Shown here: positions 35,361 to 44,226 of the stretch, piece by piece
How positions within the stretch are numbered: position 1 is the stretch's first letter
How the letters are laid out: each line of letters begins with the position of its first letter
Source: Armatimonadota bacterium
Lineage (GTDB): Bacteria; Armatimonadota; Fimbriimonadia; Fimbriimonadales; Fimbriimonadaceae
NCBI GenBank assembly: GCA_027451905.1
Contig: DAIDHV010000009.1
Span: 1 to 64,000 of the forward strand
Length of the DNA stretch: 64,000 nt
Reading direction: 5' to 3'
The notes under the pieces: model-generated
What the model was told of the DNA's origin: nothing
The model's database searches: none
What the model saw: only the letters and a program-made list of their open reading frames with translations
Program-made: the position numbers and the translations under genes

Positions 35361-36410
35361 TCAGTTGACGGCTCCCTGAGGAGTTGGACTTTTCTTAAAC
35401 GCTAACCCCACCATTCCACCAAACACGAGAAGCCAGGCACAGGTTGCTGCCCCAAGAAACACAGGGGGAACCATGGACAGAAACTGCAAATGCATTGCTG
35501 CCGACATTTGCTTTGTGCAAACCGCGTACATGCCAAGGGGGAAGACAGCACCCCAATACAAAGGGTCATACCTCAAGGGGAATTTCTTATAAACATGCCT
35601 CCAAATTCCCAAGATGACAAGCATAGGAATCCACCAAGTGCCGGTAGCCCAAAAGAACATCGTAAAGCCCTCTAAAAATGGCAACAAGGAGTGTAAAAAC
35701 GGAGCCTTTGCCTCATTTTGGATGAGCAGCGAGCCGGATAAGGTCGAAATCGCCATCGCCCCCATATTGATCCAGTAGGGAGGGGCAAGATCACCGGGCA
35801 ACAACTTGAAGAAAACGTATCGGTAAAAAATCAGCGAAATCATCCAGATGTACATCATTCCGCCCCATAGCCATAAAGAAAGAGCCATAAAGTAGGTCAA
35901 CTGTTGTTGTTGAGAGGGTAGTTTTGCCGCAATCAGCGTGCTAAGAATGGCAACGCCTTGGGTTGCAACAATCGCGATCAGCCAGCTACCCGTAATCCCT
36001 TGCTCAATTGTTGGCTTATCGTCTTTGATTGTCAGAACCGTGAAAATCGTATAGGTCAAGGCGATCCAAAGTACGATTGCAAGTCCCCATAAAACAAACG
36101 CCGCCTCAAACATCCCCGCCGCAAGAACAAACTGAGATCCCAAAATACATGTCCCCGCAACAAGCGTAAAGTAACCGGGCGCGCTCTTGTGTTCAAACAG
36201 GTCGGCTTTCATCCTGCCTGGATACTCCAGAAACCGCCAAATGGTAAGAATCCACAAAAGGCAGTACTGTACTACGTTCAGGGCAAGGATCGCCTTGGCC
36301 ATCTCGGGGAACCCCAATCTTCCGTACCCGTTTCCAATGATGCCGGTTGCCATGACCAATGCAAAATATCCCGGCGCAAGGTTTTGAACGCTATCTTTTA
36401 GCCTTCCCAT
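35361..36410 (-). CDS. SLAC1/TehA-family C4-dicarboxylate or anion transporter
   Basis: 349 residues with ten predicted membrane helices. APGYFALVMATGIIGNGY at the start and WATGTWWIPMLVILGIWRH later are the conserved helices of the tellurite-resistance/dicarboxylate transporter (TehA/Mae1) family, related to plant SLAC1 anion channels. The bacterial members have been tied to tellurite resistance, dicarboxylate export and anion flux. Placement near the nitrate genes makes anion transport attractive, but substrate is not shown. Confidence 0.88.
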   Translation of the reverse strand: MGRLKDSVQNLAPGYFALVMATGIIGNGYGRLGFPEMAKAILALNVVQYCLLWILTIWRFLEYPGRMKADLFEHKSAPGYFTLVAGTCILGSQFVLAAGMFEAAFVLWGLAIVLWIALTYTIFTVLTIKDDKPTIEQGITGSWLIAIVATQGVAILSTLIAAKLPSQQQQLTYFMALSLWLWGGMMYIWMISLIFYRYVFFKLLPGDLAPPYWINMGAMAISTLSGSLLIQNEAKAPFLHSLLPFLEGFTMFFWATGTWWIPMLVILGIWRHVYKKFPLRYDPLYWGAVFPLGMYAVCTKQMSAAMHLQFLSMVPPVFLGAATCAWLLVFGGMVGLAFKKSPTPQGAVN

Positions 36411-36845
36411 ACCATTGCATTGTGCAACAAGAATTTGGCAGCTTTAGCCCAATTGAGATTAGCGAAATTTTATTCGTGAACCAAAAATGACTGCTAAGTC
36501 CCCTCAAGTTGGCGCCTCAATAACAAGCCCACCAGCGCGCGGCACCCCATAAAAACCAAGAAATAGGTTGCCGCTGAACCTAGGAATCTTCAATCTAAGC
36601 CATCAATGGCAATTGCATCTTAGACTTGCCGACGCTTCTTGCTTAGTGGAGTGCCAAAACGAAATGAGCCGACTTGTCCTTATTTTGATGGACTTCAAAG
36701 TATTTTGAAAAAAGTGCCCACTTTTGGCGTAAAAGTGGGACATGATGACCCGCTGCCTCACTTGAAGATAAGGCTTATGGCACATGCCTTTACCCTTCAG
36801 GTCAGTTTCGTTTCGGCGTCAAAAACGTATCATAGATCATAGGAA
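36411..36845. other. intergenic region, 435 bp
   Basis: No gene was recognised. A hairpin at 36717-36739 (CCCACTTTT with AAAAGTGGG, 9 bp) is followed on the minus strand by CACTTTTTTC, the form of an intrinsic terminator for leftward transcription; no leftward gene lies to its right, so it may close a short leftward RNA. No promoter pair with good match was found. Confidence 0.35.
36717..36739 (-). terminator. terminator-like hairpin, leftward
   Basis: Perfect nine-base stem CCCACTTTT/AAAAGTGGG around a five-base loop, with a six-T run on the minus strand directly after. No annotated leftward gene precedes it. Confidence 0.4.
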
Positions 36846-37973
36846 ATGCCAATTGATCTCAGGATAATGCCCAAAACCCTGTGGCAGTCCTTGTCAACTT
36901 TCAAACCATTCAAGCCAAGGCCCTCACGGATCGTTAGGCCATGGTTGCTTGGCCCACTCGCGCTATTGGTAGTGGCTGGCTGCAGCCGAAGCAGCCTCCA
37001 GCCGGTGCGGATTGATTTTGCCAAGGTAAGCCTTCAATTTGCACCAAACCCACCAATCCCGGCCTCTGAATCCCTAAAAATTCCTGCCCCCACCAACATT
37101 CCCGCCGCATCTCAAACCATCGTGGGCGACCCTCCCATGATTGCCGAAAAAAACGCCATTCGCGATACGGCAACCATTGGCAAAGCCATCAACGAAGAAC
37201 TCAATGCAACCAGCAAAGATGTCTTTTCTCGATTCAAATCCATTCTCTTGCGGCGATTACAAGACAAGCAATTTGCCAAGCAGCAAGCGTTTGACCAGCA
37301 AAAATTAGAGTCCTACCAAAATGCCTCTGCCCGAATCTCTGCCCTTTACAAGGCCTACGCCGCAAAAAGATTTCCCTTACTTGTGCAGCTTTCCAGCATT
37401 GTAGGCTTTCCTGATCCGGACCCTAAAAGTGAAAGGCATCCCGGAAACGGATTTACACCCAGAGACAGATTCCACTCCACTGCCGTGAAATTAAGGGCCC
37501 AAATCAAAACATTAGATGATCAATTTCAGCATCAAATGAGTGCCATTTTAGGCACCCTCCACACCCAAAGCCGATCCATTCAGATAGCCCTTGATACCGC
37601 CTATAACAATGACCTTGCTTCCCTGAACGATCTCGCTAAAGCCGCTGCCAAGCGCGTTACAGGTCAGTCTCGGGCGGAAATCAAGCCAGAACTAGTTGAC
37701 CAAGGCTCGCAAATCATTCCCGGAGTCGCTGCCAATACTCTGTCACTGCCCGCCTCCCAGCAGGTCCAAATCCAAGTAGCCCCACCCCTTTCACCAGCCG
37801 CCGGGTGGAACAAAGCCGCCCTACAGGTGGCCCTTAAAACTTGGCTGGCACTGAACGGGTACCGTCTTTCAAAGGATTCCAACGATCCTGATAAAACCGC
37901 CCAATTCGTTCAATGGATCAATCAGTACCGCCCGGAAACCTCAAGCTCACCCTCCGCCAAGTCTCCGAAATAG
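36846..37973 (+). CDS. lipoprotein, coiled-coil, upstream of lpxD
   Basis: 375 residues from ATG 36846 (ATG 36870 is also possible). A signal peptide with a lipobox ends at Cys46 (LLVVAGC); the Arg/Pro-rich leader before the hydrophobic stretch is long. The rest is largely helical, with charged repeats around residues 125-180 and 225-260, then a Pro-rich region and a Gln/Asn-rich end. It has no recognised domain. It precedes lpxD and overlaps it by 61 bases, a position where other bacteria have OmpH/Skp-like periplasmic helpers, but its length and lipid anchor differ, so this is only a suggestion. Confidence 0.7.
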   Translation: MPIDLRIMPKTLWQSLSTFKPFKPRPSRIVRPWLLGPLALLVVAGCSRSSLQPVRIDFAKVSLQFAPNPPIPASESLKIPAPTNIPAASQTIVGDPPMIAEKNAIRDTATIGKAINEELNATSKDVFSRFKSILLRRLQDKQFAKQQAFDQQKLESYQNASARISALYKAYAAKRFPLLVQLSSIVGFPDPDPKSERHPGNGFTPRDRFHSTAVKLRAQIKTLDDQFQHQMSAILGTLHTQSRSIQIALDTAYNNDLASLNDLAKAAAKRVTGQSRAEIKPELVDQGSQIIPGVAANTLSLPASQQVQIQVAPPLSPAAGWNKAALQVALKTWLALNGYRLSKDSNDPDKTAQFVQWINQYRPETSSSPSAKSPK

Positions 37974-38968
37974 TTGGAGGCACCGTTGAAGGTCAGCCTG
38001 ACCTCTTTTTAGAAAGGTTAACTGACCTCTCTGCTTGCGATCCAGACGGACTTGCCTTTGCTGAGCACGAACGGTACCTGGATTCCCTAAACCGTCTACC
38101 GGCTGCCCTCCTCGCATCGGATTCCGTTCCCACTCGGGGCATTCCAACCATCCGAGTCGAAAAACCCCGTGAAGCTTTTTTGAAACTTCTGGTACGCGCG
38201 TCGCTTCAAGAGTCCAAGGCTCCGCCAGGCATCCACCCAACCGCAATTATTAGTCCTAGTGCCAGGGTTCACCCCGGCGCAAGCATTGGCGCGTTTGTCA
38301 CGATCGGAGAAAGCTCGGTTGTAGAAAATGGTGCCATTCTCTTTGATCATGTTTCGATTGGTCCCTCCTGCAAGGTAGGAGAAAATTCGATTCTGAAATC
38401 CTTTGTGTGTCTGGTTACCCACACAACATTAGGCAAAAACTGCCTCATTCACCCAAGCGCGGTGCTGGGTGCCGACGGTTTTGGATTCTTTTGGAACGGA
38501 TCCTTTCATCAAAAAATCCCCCAACTTGGCCGTATTGAAGTCGGGGACAATGTTGAAATAGGAGCCTTAACCGCGATAGACCGAGCCATGGTTGGAATCA
38601 CTAAAATTGGAAGCGGCTGCAAAATTGATAACCTTGTCCAGGTCGGCCACAATGTTTCACTTGGCGAAAACGTGGTGCTGGCTGCCGCCGTTTCCATCGG
38701 CGGTTCCACATCGATAGGAGACCGGTGCATTCTAGGCGGTGCCACCGATGTTTCAGACCATGTGACCCTCGTCAATGACGTGCGCGTTGGAGGCGGCTCC
38801 GGTGTTCCAACTTCCCTCAAAGCCCCCGGTGACTACTTTGGATATCCGGCAAAGCCAGTAGCAGAAGGCAGAAGGAATTTTGTGCTCCAAGGAAAGCTCT
38901 CCGAAATGAATCAGCGCATCCTCGATCTAGAAAGAAAAATCGAAGCCATGCAAAAGGATCAAGGATGA
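37913..38968 (+). CDS. lpxD: UDP-3-O-acylglucosamine N-acyltransferase
   Basis: 351 residues; after ~10 extra residues comes LKLTLRQVSEIVGGTVEG, the usual LpxD N-terminal uridine-binding domain, then from about residue 105 the left-handed beta-helix of hexapeptide repeats. Catalytic His246 in LVQVGHNVSLG and the GADGFGF motif are present; a C-terminal coiled coil (LSEMNQRILDLERKIEAM) completes the usual form. It adds the second acyl chain to UDP-GlcN in lipid A synthesis. It overlaps the lipoprotein gene by 61 bases upstream and lpxC by four (ATGA), so the three form a transcript. Confidence 0.95.
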   Translation: MDQSVPPGNLKLTLRQVSEIVGGTVEGQPDLFLERLTDLSACDPDGLAFAEHERYLDSLNRLPAALLASDSVPTRGIPTIRVEKPREAFLKLLVRASLQESKAPPGIHPTAIISPSARVHPGASIGAFVTIGESSVVENGAILFDHVSIGPSCKVGENSILKSFVCLVTHTTLGKNCLIHPSAVLGADGFGFFWNGSFHQKIPQLGRIEVGDNVEIGALTAIDRAMVGITKIGSGCKIDNLVQVGHNVSLGENVVLAAAVSIGGSTSIGDRCILGGATDVSDHVTLVNDVRVGGGSGVPTSLKAPGDYFGYPAKPVAEGRRNFVLQGKLSEMNQRILDLERKIEAMQKDQG

Positions 38969-39795
38969 ACGAGGTCCACCAGCAAAGGTTGACAGTAGCC
39001 AAAAGTTTTGAATTGAGTGGCTTAGGATTGCACTCCGGAGTTCCCGTCTCAGTGCGGGTCGAGGCCGGCGAGGAGGGCCTGTTTTTCTCGGATGGCATTG
39101 GCCGCTGGGAAGCCATTCCAGACAACGCTACCGACACAAAAAGATCAACCACTATTGGCACCGTCCGCACCGTTGAGCATCTCATGAGCGCCTTGGCAGG
39201 CAGCGGCATTACCGATGCCGAAGTTCAAGTCACCGGCGGAGAGCTTCCTGGAGCTGACGGAAGCGCATTGCCCTTTTACCAAGCCATTGCGTCGGCGGGC
39301 CTAAGGCAGATTGGAGAAAGAACATTTCCTAAGCTGTTTAGCCGCGTGTTTTTTAGCGAGAAACAAGCTTCCATCGGGATTTCAGCCGGAACTGGTCAGT
39401 GGAAGTTTGAATATCAAGCCGGAAACGCATGGCCAAGGCTTCAAACCTTTCAGTCTGAAGATATCTTGGCCGATTATGGATCTGAAATTGCTCCTGCTCG
39501 CACCTTTGCGCTCGAGGAAGAAATCCCTTTTCTGGCTCAGCTTCAGTTGGGCCAAGGACTAGATGAAACAAGCGCGGTTCTTGTTGGCACCAGTGGATAC
39601 CTCGGCGATGTCCGATTTGGCGATGAATTAGCCCGTCACAAGTTGTTGGATGCAATTGGTGATTTGGCCCTGTCTGGATATCCGCTCAACGCGATCAACG
39701 CGGTTCTCATCAAAAGCGGACACTCTTCTCATGTGGCTGCCGCCGCAAAGCTACGCCTCATTTGGCAATCATTTTTCAACCAAAGCCGTCCTTAG
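38965..39795 (+). CDS. lpxC: UDP-3-O-acyl-N-acetylglucosamine deacetylase
   Basis: 276 residues, shorter than the usual ~300. The zinc ligands are His72 in TVEHLMSAL and His225 and Asp229 in ELARHKLLDAIGD, with the catalytic His253 in GHSSHVAAAAKL. Also conserved: SGLGLHSG near the N-terminus. It performs the first committed step of lipid A synthesis. Coupled to lpxD by an ATGA overlap. It lacks some loop residues between the two subdomains compared with the usual length, but all catalytic residues are present. A strong terminator follows. Confidence 0.95.
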   Translation: MNEVHQQRLTVAKSFELSGLGLHSGVPVSVRVEAGEEGLFFSDGIGRWEAIPDNATDTKRSTTIGTVRTVEHLMSALAGSGITDAEVQVTGGELPGADGSALPFYQAIASAGLRQIGERTFPKLFSRVFFSEKQASIGISAGTGQWKFEYQAGNAWPRLQTFQSEDILADYGSEIAPARTFALEEEIPFLAQLQLGQGLDETSAVLVGTSGYLGDVRFGDELARHKLLDAIGDLALSGYPLNAINAVLIKSGHSSHVAAAAKLRLIWQSFFNQSRP

Positions 39796-39818
39796 AGGCC
39801 CCTTTAACCCATAGAAAG

Positions 39819-39854
39819 CTAAGGGCACTTTGGCGCTTGCCAAAGTGCCCTTAG
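39819..39854. terminator. bidirectional terminator, 16-bp stem
   Basis: A perfect 16-bp stem with left arm 39819-39834 (CTAAGGGCACTTTGGC), a GCTT loop and the complementary arm 39839-39854, between the convergent lpxC and GGX-repeat protein genes. Confidence 0.8.
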
Positions 39855-39873
39855 TAAGGAGAAAGGGTTGTTC

Positions 39874-41052
39874 TTAACCGTTGACCGTGATCGTAATCGA
39901 ACTCTCGAAAGGAGCTTTCTTTCCGTACTTGTCTACAATGCGGCAAGTGATTTTGAATGTCCCTGGATTGCGGAAAGTATGGCTGACAGCCTGCCCATCC
40001 GCTTCATCAATAAATGTTCCTTTGTTGTCAAAATCCCATTCATACTTCAAAACCGACGCTCCGCCGTAGCCAGAAGCCGATAATGTAATCTGATCACCGA
40101 GGGCGAGGTTCGTAGGAGCAGAATCAATTTGGCCGGTAATCGGAGTCGGATCATTAACCACCCTAAGATCACCAAGATAGAACGACGACGGCTGGTCACC
40201 AGAAATGGAAATCGCGGTCACAATTTTGTTGGTTTTGTCAAACCCACTAATTGCAGAAAGCGGAATCGCGATTTGGCTCCAGCCACTGCTGGTAGTTGCA
40301 ACCTCCGTGGGGAAGTAGACTTCACTCTTCTTTCCATCCGAAGTTGTAATGACGGCTCTTATCATCTTGAGGGGCTTGGTTGGAATCGTAATTTGATTGT
40401 CCTTCCCTTTTTGGTTGTTACCGCCAGGACCGCCGACTCCGCCTCCATTCTTGCCGCCACCTTGACCTCCGGGGCCACCAGGGCCACCTCCGAATCCGCC
40501 TTTGCCGCCGGGTCCTCCAGGGCCACCAAATCCACCCTTGCCGCTAACCCCGCCAGGACCACCAATTCCTCCTCGGCCGCCTCGACCGCCAAAGCCTCCG
40601 GGTCCACCAGGTCCACCGGGACCTCCAAATCCGCCTTTGCCTCCAAAACCGCCCGGTCCACCGGGTCCACCGGGTCCGCCAGGTCCACCAGGACCACCCA
40701 TTCCGCCAGGACCGCCGAATCCTCCCTTGCCACCGCCTAAAACGGTTGAGTTGGTGGGAATCATGATTGTAAACTGCAACAGATTATTGGAGTCTCCAAA
40801 TTCAGAACTAAGGTCAACCGGCTTGCCAAAGGTGATTGTTCCACCCTGGAAGAAATTTGTCGTGTACATTCGCAACGAATCCGTTCCTTGATAAGCGGCA
40901 TCGGTTGTTTCGGTAATAGAACCGCTGCCCCATGGCCGCAAACCTAGGTCTTGAGCCTTAGCCGACATCGTTGGAGTGTAAAGGATTGATGATTGAGCCA
41001 TTGCAACTCCTGTGAGTGCAAAGGCGATCGCAATGGAAAGCAGGGTTTTCAT
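39874..41052 (-). CDS. exported protein with GGX-repeat insertion and PKD domain
   Basis: 392 residues with signal peptide MKTLLSIAIAFALTGVAMA and AAGGAAACTAAC upstream of the ATG. Residues 40-105 and 218-300 together look like a carbohydrate-binding-type beta-sandwich (GTDSLRMYTTNFFQGGTITF, LLQFTIMIP, then LKMIRAVITTSDGKKSEVYF, SGWSQIAIPLSAI, SSFYLGDLRVV). Between them, residues 106-212 are an uninterrupted GGP/GGF/GGK/GGR tract. Residues ~305-392 are a PKD domain (ADGQAVSHTFRNPGTFKITC). It is probably a surface or extracellular binding protein. The repeat has the GGX triplet period, not a true collagen GXY with proline and hydroxyproline sites. Confidence 0.8.
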   Translation of the reverse strand: MKTLLSIAIAFALTGVAMAQSSILYTPTMSAKAQDLGLRPWGSGSITETTDAAYQGTDSLRMYTTNFFQGGTITFGKPVDLSSEFGDSNNLLQFTIMIPTNSTVLGGGKGGFGGPGGMGGPGGPGGPGGPGGPGGFGGKGGFGGPGGPGGPGGFGGRGGRGGIGGPGGVSGKGGFGGPGGPGGKGGFGGGPGGPGGQGGGKNGGGVGGPGGNNQKGKDNQITIPTKPLKMIRAVITTSDGKKSEVYFPTEVATTSSGWSQIAIPLSAISGFDKTNKIVTAISISGDQPSSFYLGDLRVVNDPTPITGQIDSAPTNLALGDQITLSASGYGGASVLKYEWDFDNKGTFIDEADGQAVSHTFRNPGTFKITCRIVDKYGKKAPFESSITITVNG

Positions 41053-41076
41053 GTTAGTTTCCTTTTCTCTAGCCTA

Positions 41077-41838
41077 TTATGGTGTAAATGAAAATTTGTT
41101 GACGGCAACCGCCTTTCCCGAGGTCATTTCAGCTTCAACGACAACACCATGAAGGACTCCCTTGCCCTCAGATGCTTCCAACCTTGTTGGCATACTCGTT
41201 AAAAACCGATGGAGGCTCGCCGATTTCTGCATGCCAAGAACACCGTCTAGTGGGCCGCACATTCCCACATCGGTGATGGCAGCCGTGCCGTTAGGCAAGA
41301 TCCTTTCATCGGACGTCTGAACGTGGGTGTGAGTCCCTACAACCGCAGTCGCCTTTCCATCAAGCCACCAAGCAAAAGCAATCTTTTCGCTGGTTGCTTC
41401 GCCGTGAATCTCAAAAAAACGATGGGGAGTCGACACCTTCTCTATCAGACGCGCTGTCTCTCGAAATGGGTCATCAAAAGCCTCCATAAATACGCGACCG
41501 CACACCAGAGATACAAAAAGCTCAACCCCTTTCTTTTTGAGGGTCATCGATCCATGCCCTGGCGTTCCCGGAGGCATATTGGATGGCCTTACAATCGCGT
41601 TTCCTGCATCAAGGTACGGGATAATCTCCCTTTTATGAAAAGCATGATTGCCTAGGGTAATCAAATCAATCCCCCACAAAAACAAATCGTCGGCTATATC
41701 GGGAGTGATTCCAATTCCGCCTGCTGCGTTTTCTCCATTCGCAATGCAAAACAGTGGCTGATGCTGATCTTCCAGCTTTTTTAGCCCCTCTTGAACTGCT
41801 TTTCTGCCCGACCGGCCCACAATGTCACCCAAGAACAA
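41077..41838 (-). CDS. ymdB: YmdB-family phosphodiesterase (TIGR00282)
   Basis: 253 residues. Metallophosphoesterase motifs are complete: GDIVGRSGR, ANGENAAGG, LGNHAFHK and VGTHTHVQTSD. The family enzyme hydrolyses cyclic nucleotides in vitro, and the gene commonly follows rny, as here (17 bp apart). The start is awkward: TTG 41838 begins the protein two residues into the family's conserved MRILFIGD and lacks a ribosome binding site; the codons before it read AAG ATT in frame, so ATT or another rare start could be used. Confidence 0.88.
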   Translation of the reverse strand: MFLGDIVGRSGRKAVQEGLKKLEDQHQPLFCIANGENAAGGIGITPDIADDLFLWGIDLITLGNHAFHKREIIPYLDAGNAIVRPSNMPPGTPGHGSMTLKKKGVELFVSLVCGRVFMEAFDDPFRETARLIEKVSTPHRFFEIHGEATSEKIAFAWWLDGKATAVVGTHTHVQTSDERILPNGTAAITDVGMCGPLDGVLGMQKSASLHRFLTSMPTRLEASEGKGVLHGVVVEAEMTSGKAVAVNKFSFTP

Positions 41839-41855
41839 AATCTTGTAAGTGGACT

Positions 41856-43376
41856 CTATTGAGACACCTCTTGGAATCGAGACTCTCGAATAACGGTGAC
41901 CCTAACCTGGCCATAAGATTCAGACGCGGCGGAAATCTTTTTTGCAACCGCCCCTGCAAGCCGCTTAGAGGCAAGATCATCAACCTCATCCGGCTTCACA
42001 ATCAACCGAAGCTCACGTCCCGCTTGGATCGCATAACTCTTGGCAACTCCATCAAACTGATTGGCTATTTCTTCTAATTCAGTCAACCGCTTAACATAGG
42101 AGTCTAGGTTCTGATTTCTTGCGCCAGGGCGTGCCGCCGAAATCCCGTCTGCAATGATCACCAACTGCGCCTCGGGGGTCAGTGGCTCGATATCGTAATG
42201 GTGAGCACCAACCGCATTAAGAATCGGCTCTTTTTCGTCAAAAGTCTTGATGAACTCCATGCCCGTCAAAGCATGAGGGCCCACATACTCCTCACCAAGC
42301 GCCTTGCCGATGTCATGCAAAAATCCGGCCCGCCGCGCGACGTCCGCATTGAGACCCAGTTCATACGCCAATTGAGCCGCAATCCGCGCGACCTCAACCG
42401 AGTGATCCAATACGTTTTGGGCGTAGCTGGCCCTGAACCGCAATCTTCCCATCGTCTCGATAACGCGGGGATGCAATCCAGAAACTTTCGCCGCTTCACT
42501 GGCGTGCTCTCCGCTTTCCCTAACCACCCTCTGGACCTCTTCTTTAGCTTCTTGATACAGTTCCTCAATTCTTGTGGGATGAATCCGACCGTCAATAATC
42601 AGATTCAACATCGCTAAGCGCGCCGTCTCCCTGCGTACCGGATCAAAACTCGAAAGGGTGATGGATTCTGGAGTCTCATCAATAATAACATCCACCCCCG
42701 TAATCGTCTCAAACGCCTTAATATTTCTTCCTTCGCGACCAATGATTCTTCCCTTCATATCATCGCTGGGAAGGTTGATCACCGATAAGGTTGCCTCCGA
42801 AACCATCGGCACCGCTTGCCGCTGAATCACATCAAGCAGGATCTTTCGGCTTTTTCGCTCTCCTTCTTCTAACAGCGCTCTTTCGAGTTCGGCCCCTTTG
42901 CGGATCGCATCTTCTCTGCACTCTGCCTCGATGCTTGCCATTAATTGCTCTCTGGCCTGCTCTTTGGTTAGCCTTGCAACCCTCTGCAGCTCTTCTTGGA
43001 TCACCGTTGCTCGCTTTTCAACCGCAGTTCGGTGTTCGGCAAGCGCCCTTTGCTCAGAATGAAGATAGCTTTCTCTTTCTTGAAGGCTTTCCCGCCTTGC
43101 CTCTAAGGCATCTTCTCGACTGGCTAGTTTCTCTTCTCTCGGCTTGAGTTCCTGTTCAATCTTCTCTCGAATCCTAAGCGCTTCTTCCTTTGCATCAAGC
43201 TTGGCACCATTGATTGTAATCTCCGCTTCCTTTTCTGCCTGCGAGATGGATGTGTCACAACGCCTCTTTTCGTTGAGGACAGACGGCCTCATCCAAAAGA
43301 AGTAAAGAGCACCCGTGACGAGTGCGGCTGGCGCAATCGACTCAAGCGAAATCGTAAAGGTATGATTGAGAACCAT
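41856..43376 (-). CDS. rny: ribonuclease Y
   Basis: 506 residues. One N-terminal membrane helix (IAPAALVTGALYFFWM) anchors the protein, followed by a long coiled coil (residues ~45-190), a KH RNA-binding domain (MKGRIIGREGRNIKAFETIT) and an HD domain with GFLHDIGKALGEEYVGPH and GAHHYDIEPLTP. It starts single-strand endonuclease cleavage in mRNA turnover, in organisms lacking or complementing RNase E. Upstream of ymdB in the usual order. Confidence 0.95.
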   Translation of the reverse strand: MVLNHTFTISLESIAPAALVTGALYFFWMRPSVLNEKRRCDTSISQAEKEAEITINGAKLDAKEEALRIREKIEQELKPREEKLASREDALEARRESLQERESYLHSEQRALAEHRTAVEKRATVIQEELQRVARLTKEQAREQLMASIEAECREDAIRKGAELERALLEEGERKSRKILLDVIQRQAVPMVSEATLSVINLPSDDMKGRIIGREGRNIKAFETITGVDVIIDETPESITLSSFDPVRRETARLAMLNLIIDGRIHPTRIEELYQEAKEEVQRVVRESGEHASEAAKVSGLHPRVIETMGRLRFRASYAQNVLDHSVEVARIAAQLAYELGLNADVARRAGFLHDIGKALGEEYVGPHALTGMEFIKTFDEKEPILNAVGAHHYDIEPLTPEAQLVIIADGISAARPGARNQNLDSYVKRLTELEEIANQFDGVAKSYAIQAGRELRLIVKPDEVDDLASKRLAGAVAKKISAASESYGQVRVTVIRESRFQEVSQ

Positions 43377-43528
43377 TGCCTACCTTGATATTCTACGACA
43401 AGTGAAGGCTTAAATTCCCCCTTTGAACCTAAAGATGCCCATCTGGGTCCGGCTGGCTTGACCGCCTGTTCCTTTTGCCAAACCGCATTTTTCCCATAAC
43501 CCTTGCAAAACAGAACAAGACTTTGGTA

Positions 43529-43550
43529 CCATACCGTTTGGTTGGTATGG
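43529..43550 (+). promoter_or_regulatory. TetR-type operator overlapping the regulator start
   Basis: CCATACC (43529-43535) and GGTATGG (43544-43550) form a perfect seven-base inverted repeat with an eight-base spacer, ending over the ATG at 43547. This is the expected position for autorepression. Confidence 0.6.
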
Positions 43551-44185
43551 CAATGCAAACGGAAGCAAAAGAGAGGCTGTTAGGGGCTGCCATTGATCTG
43601 GTGCGCCGCCAGGGATACAATACGACAACTGTCGCCGACATCTGCCAAGAAGCCAAAGTGACCAAGGGAAGCTTCTTCCACCACTTCCCAACCAAAGATG
43701 AATTAGCGGTCCGTGCGATCCATCGATGGCATTCCTTCACGGAGCAATTCTTTGCCGAAGCTCCCTATCAGCAAATCCAAGATCCTTTGCAATGGATTTT
43801 TGGCTACTTGGAACTCAGAGAATCTCTGATCCATGGGGAATTGCCAAACTGGACCTGCTTTTGTGGCACCTTAATCCAAGAAACTTACCAAAGCCATCCC
43901 GAATTTCAGGAAGCGTGTGCGGCAGCTGTCTTGGCTCACCTTGAACCCATTGCTGCCAACCTGAAGCTTGCCAAGCAAAACCACTGCCCAACTGCCGACT
44001 GGGACTCTGAAAGCGTTGCCATTTTTTTCCAGACCGCGCTACAGGGAGGCTTTATTATGTCCAAACTGGTCGGCAGTCCAGAACCGGCCAAAGAAAGCAT
44101 TTATCATCTTCGCGCTTACATCAAATCCCTCTTTCCTTCTGTAGATTCGCCGCTCTCCGATCAAGATTCAAAGCACATCCCTTGA
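43547..44185 (+). CDS. TetR/AcrR-family transcriptional regulator
   Basis: 212 residues from ATG 43547, which lies inside the likely operator; a longer frame from 43475 would place coding sequence over the promoter. The N-terminal helix-turn-helix reads AKERLLGAAIDLVRRQGYNTTT then VADICQEAKVTKGSFFHHFPTKDELAVRAI, the usual TetR/AcrR motif. The C-terminal ligand domain includes WTCFCGTLIQETYQ and is of the TetR_C_16/YcdC-like general size. Effector unknown. The DUF899 gene 42 bp downstream is probably its partner in the same transcript. Confidence 0.9.
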   Translation: MAMQTEAKERLLGAAIDLVRRQGYNTTTVADICQEAKVTKGSFFHHFPTKDELAVRAIHRWHSFTEQFFAEAPYQQIQDPLQWIFGYLELRESLIHGELPNWTCFCGTLIQETYQSHPEFQEACAAAVLAHLEPIAANLKLAKQNHCPTADWDSESVAIFFQTALQGGFIMSKLVGSPEPAKESIYHLRAYIKSLFPSVDSPLSDQDSKHIP

Positions 44186-44226
44186 ACTGACCAACAACCT
44201 GCCCATACGCAAAGAAGCCTGACCTC

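Noticed and set aside
37913-37973. Later start for lpxD to avoid the 61-base overlap
   Set aside because: No later ATG, GTG or TTG precedes the conserved N-terminal domain.
40129-40891. Long plus-strand frames through the GGX-repeat gene, one rich in Pro-Pro-Gly
   Set aside because: They are the complementary readings of the GGX repeat on the minus strand; no start site or family match.
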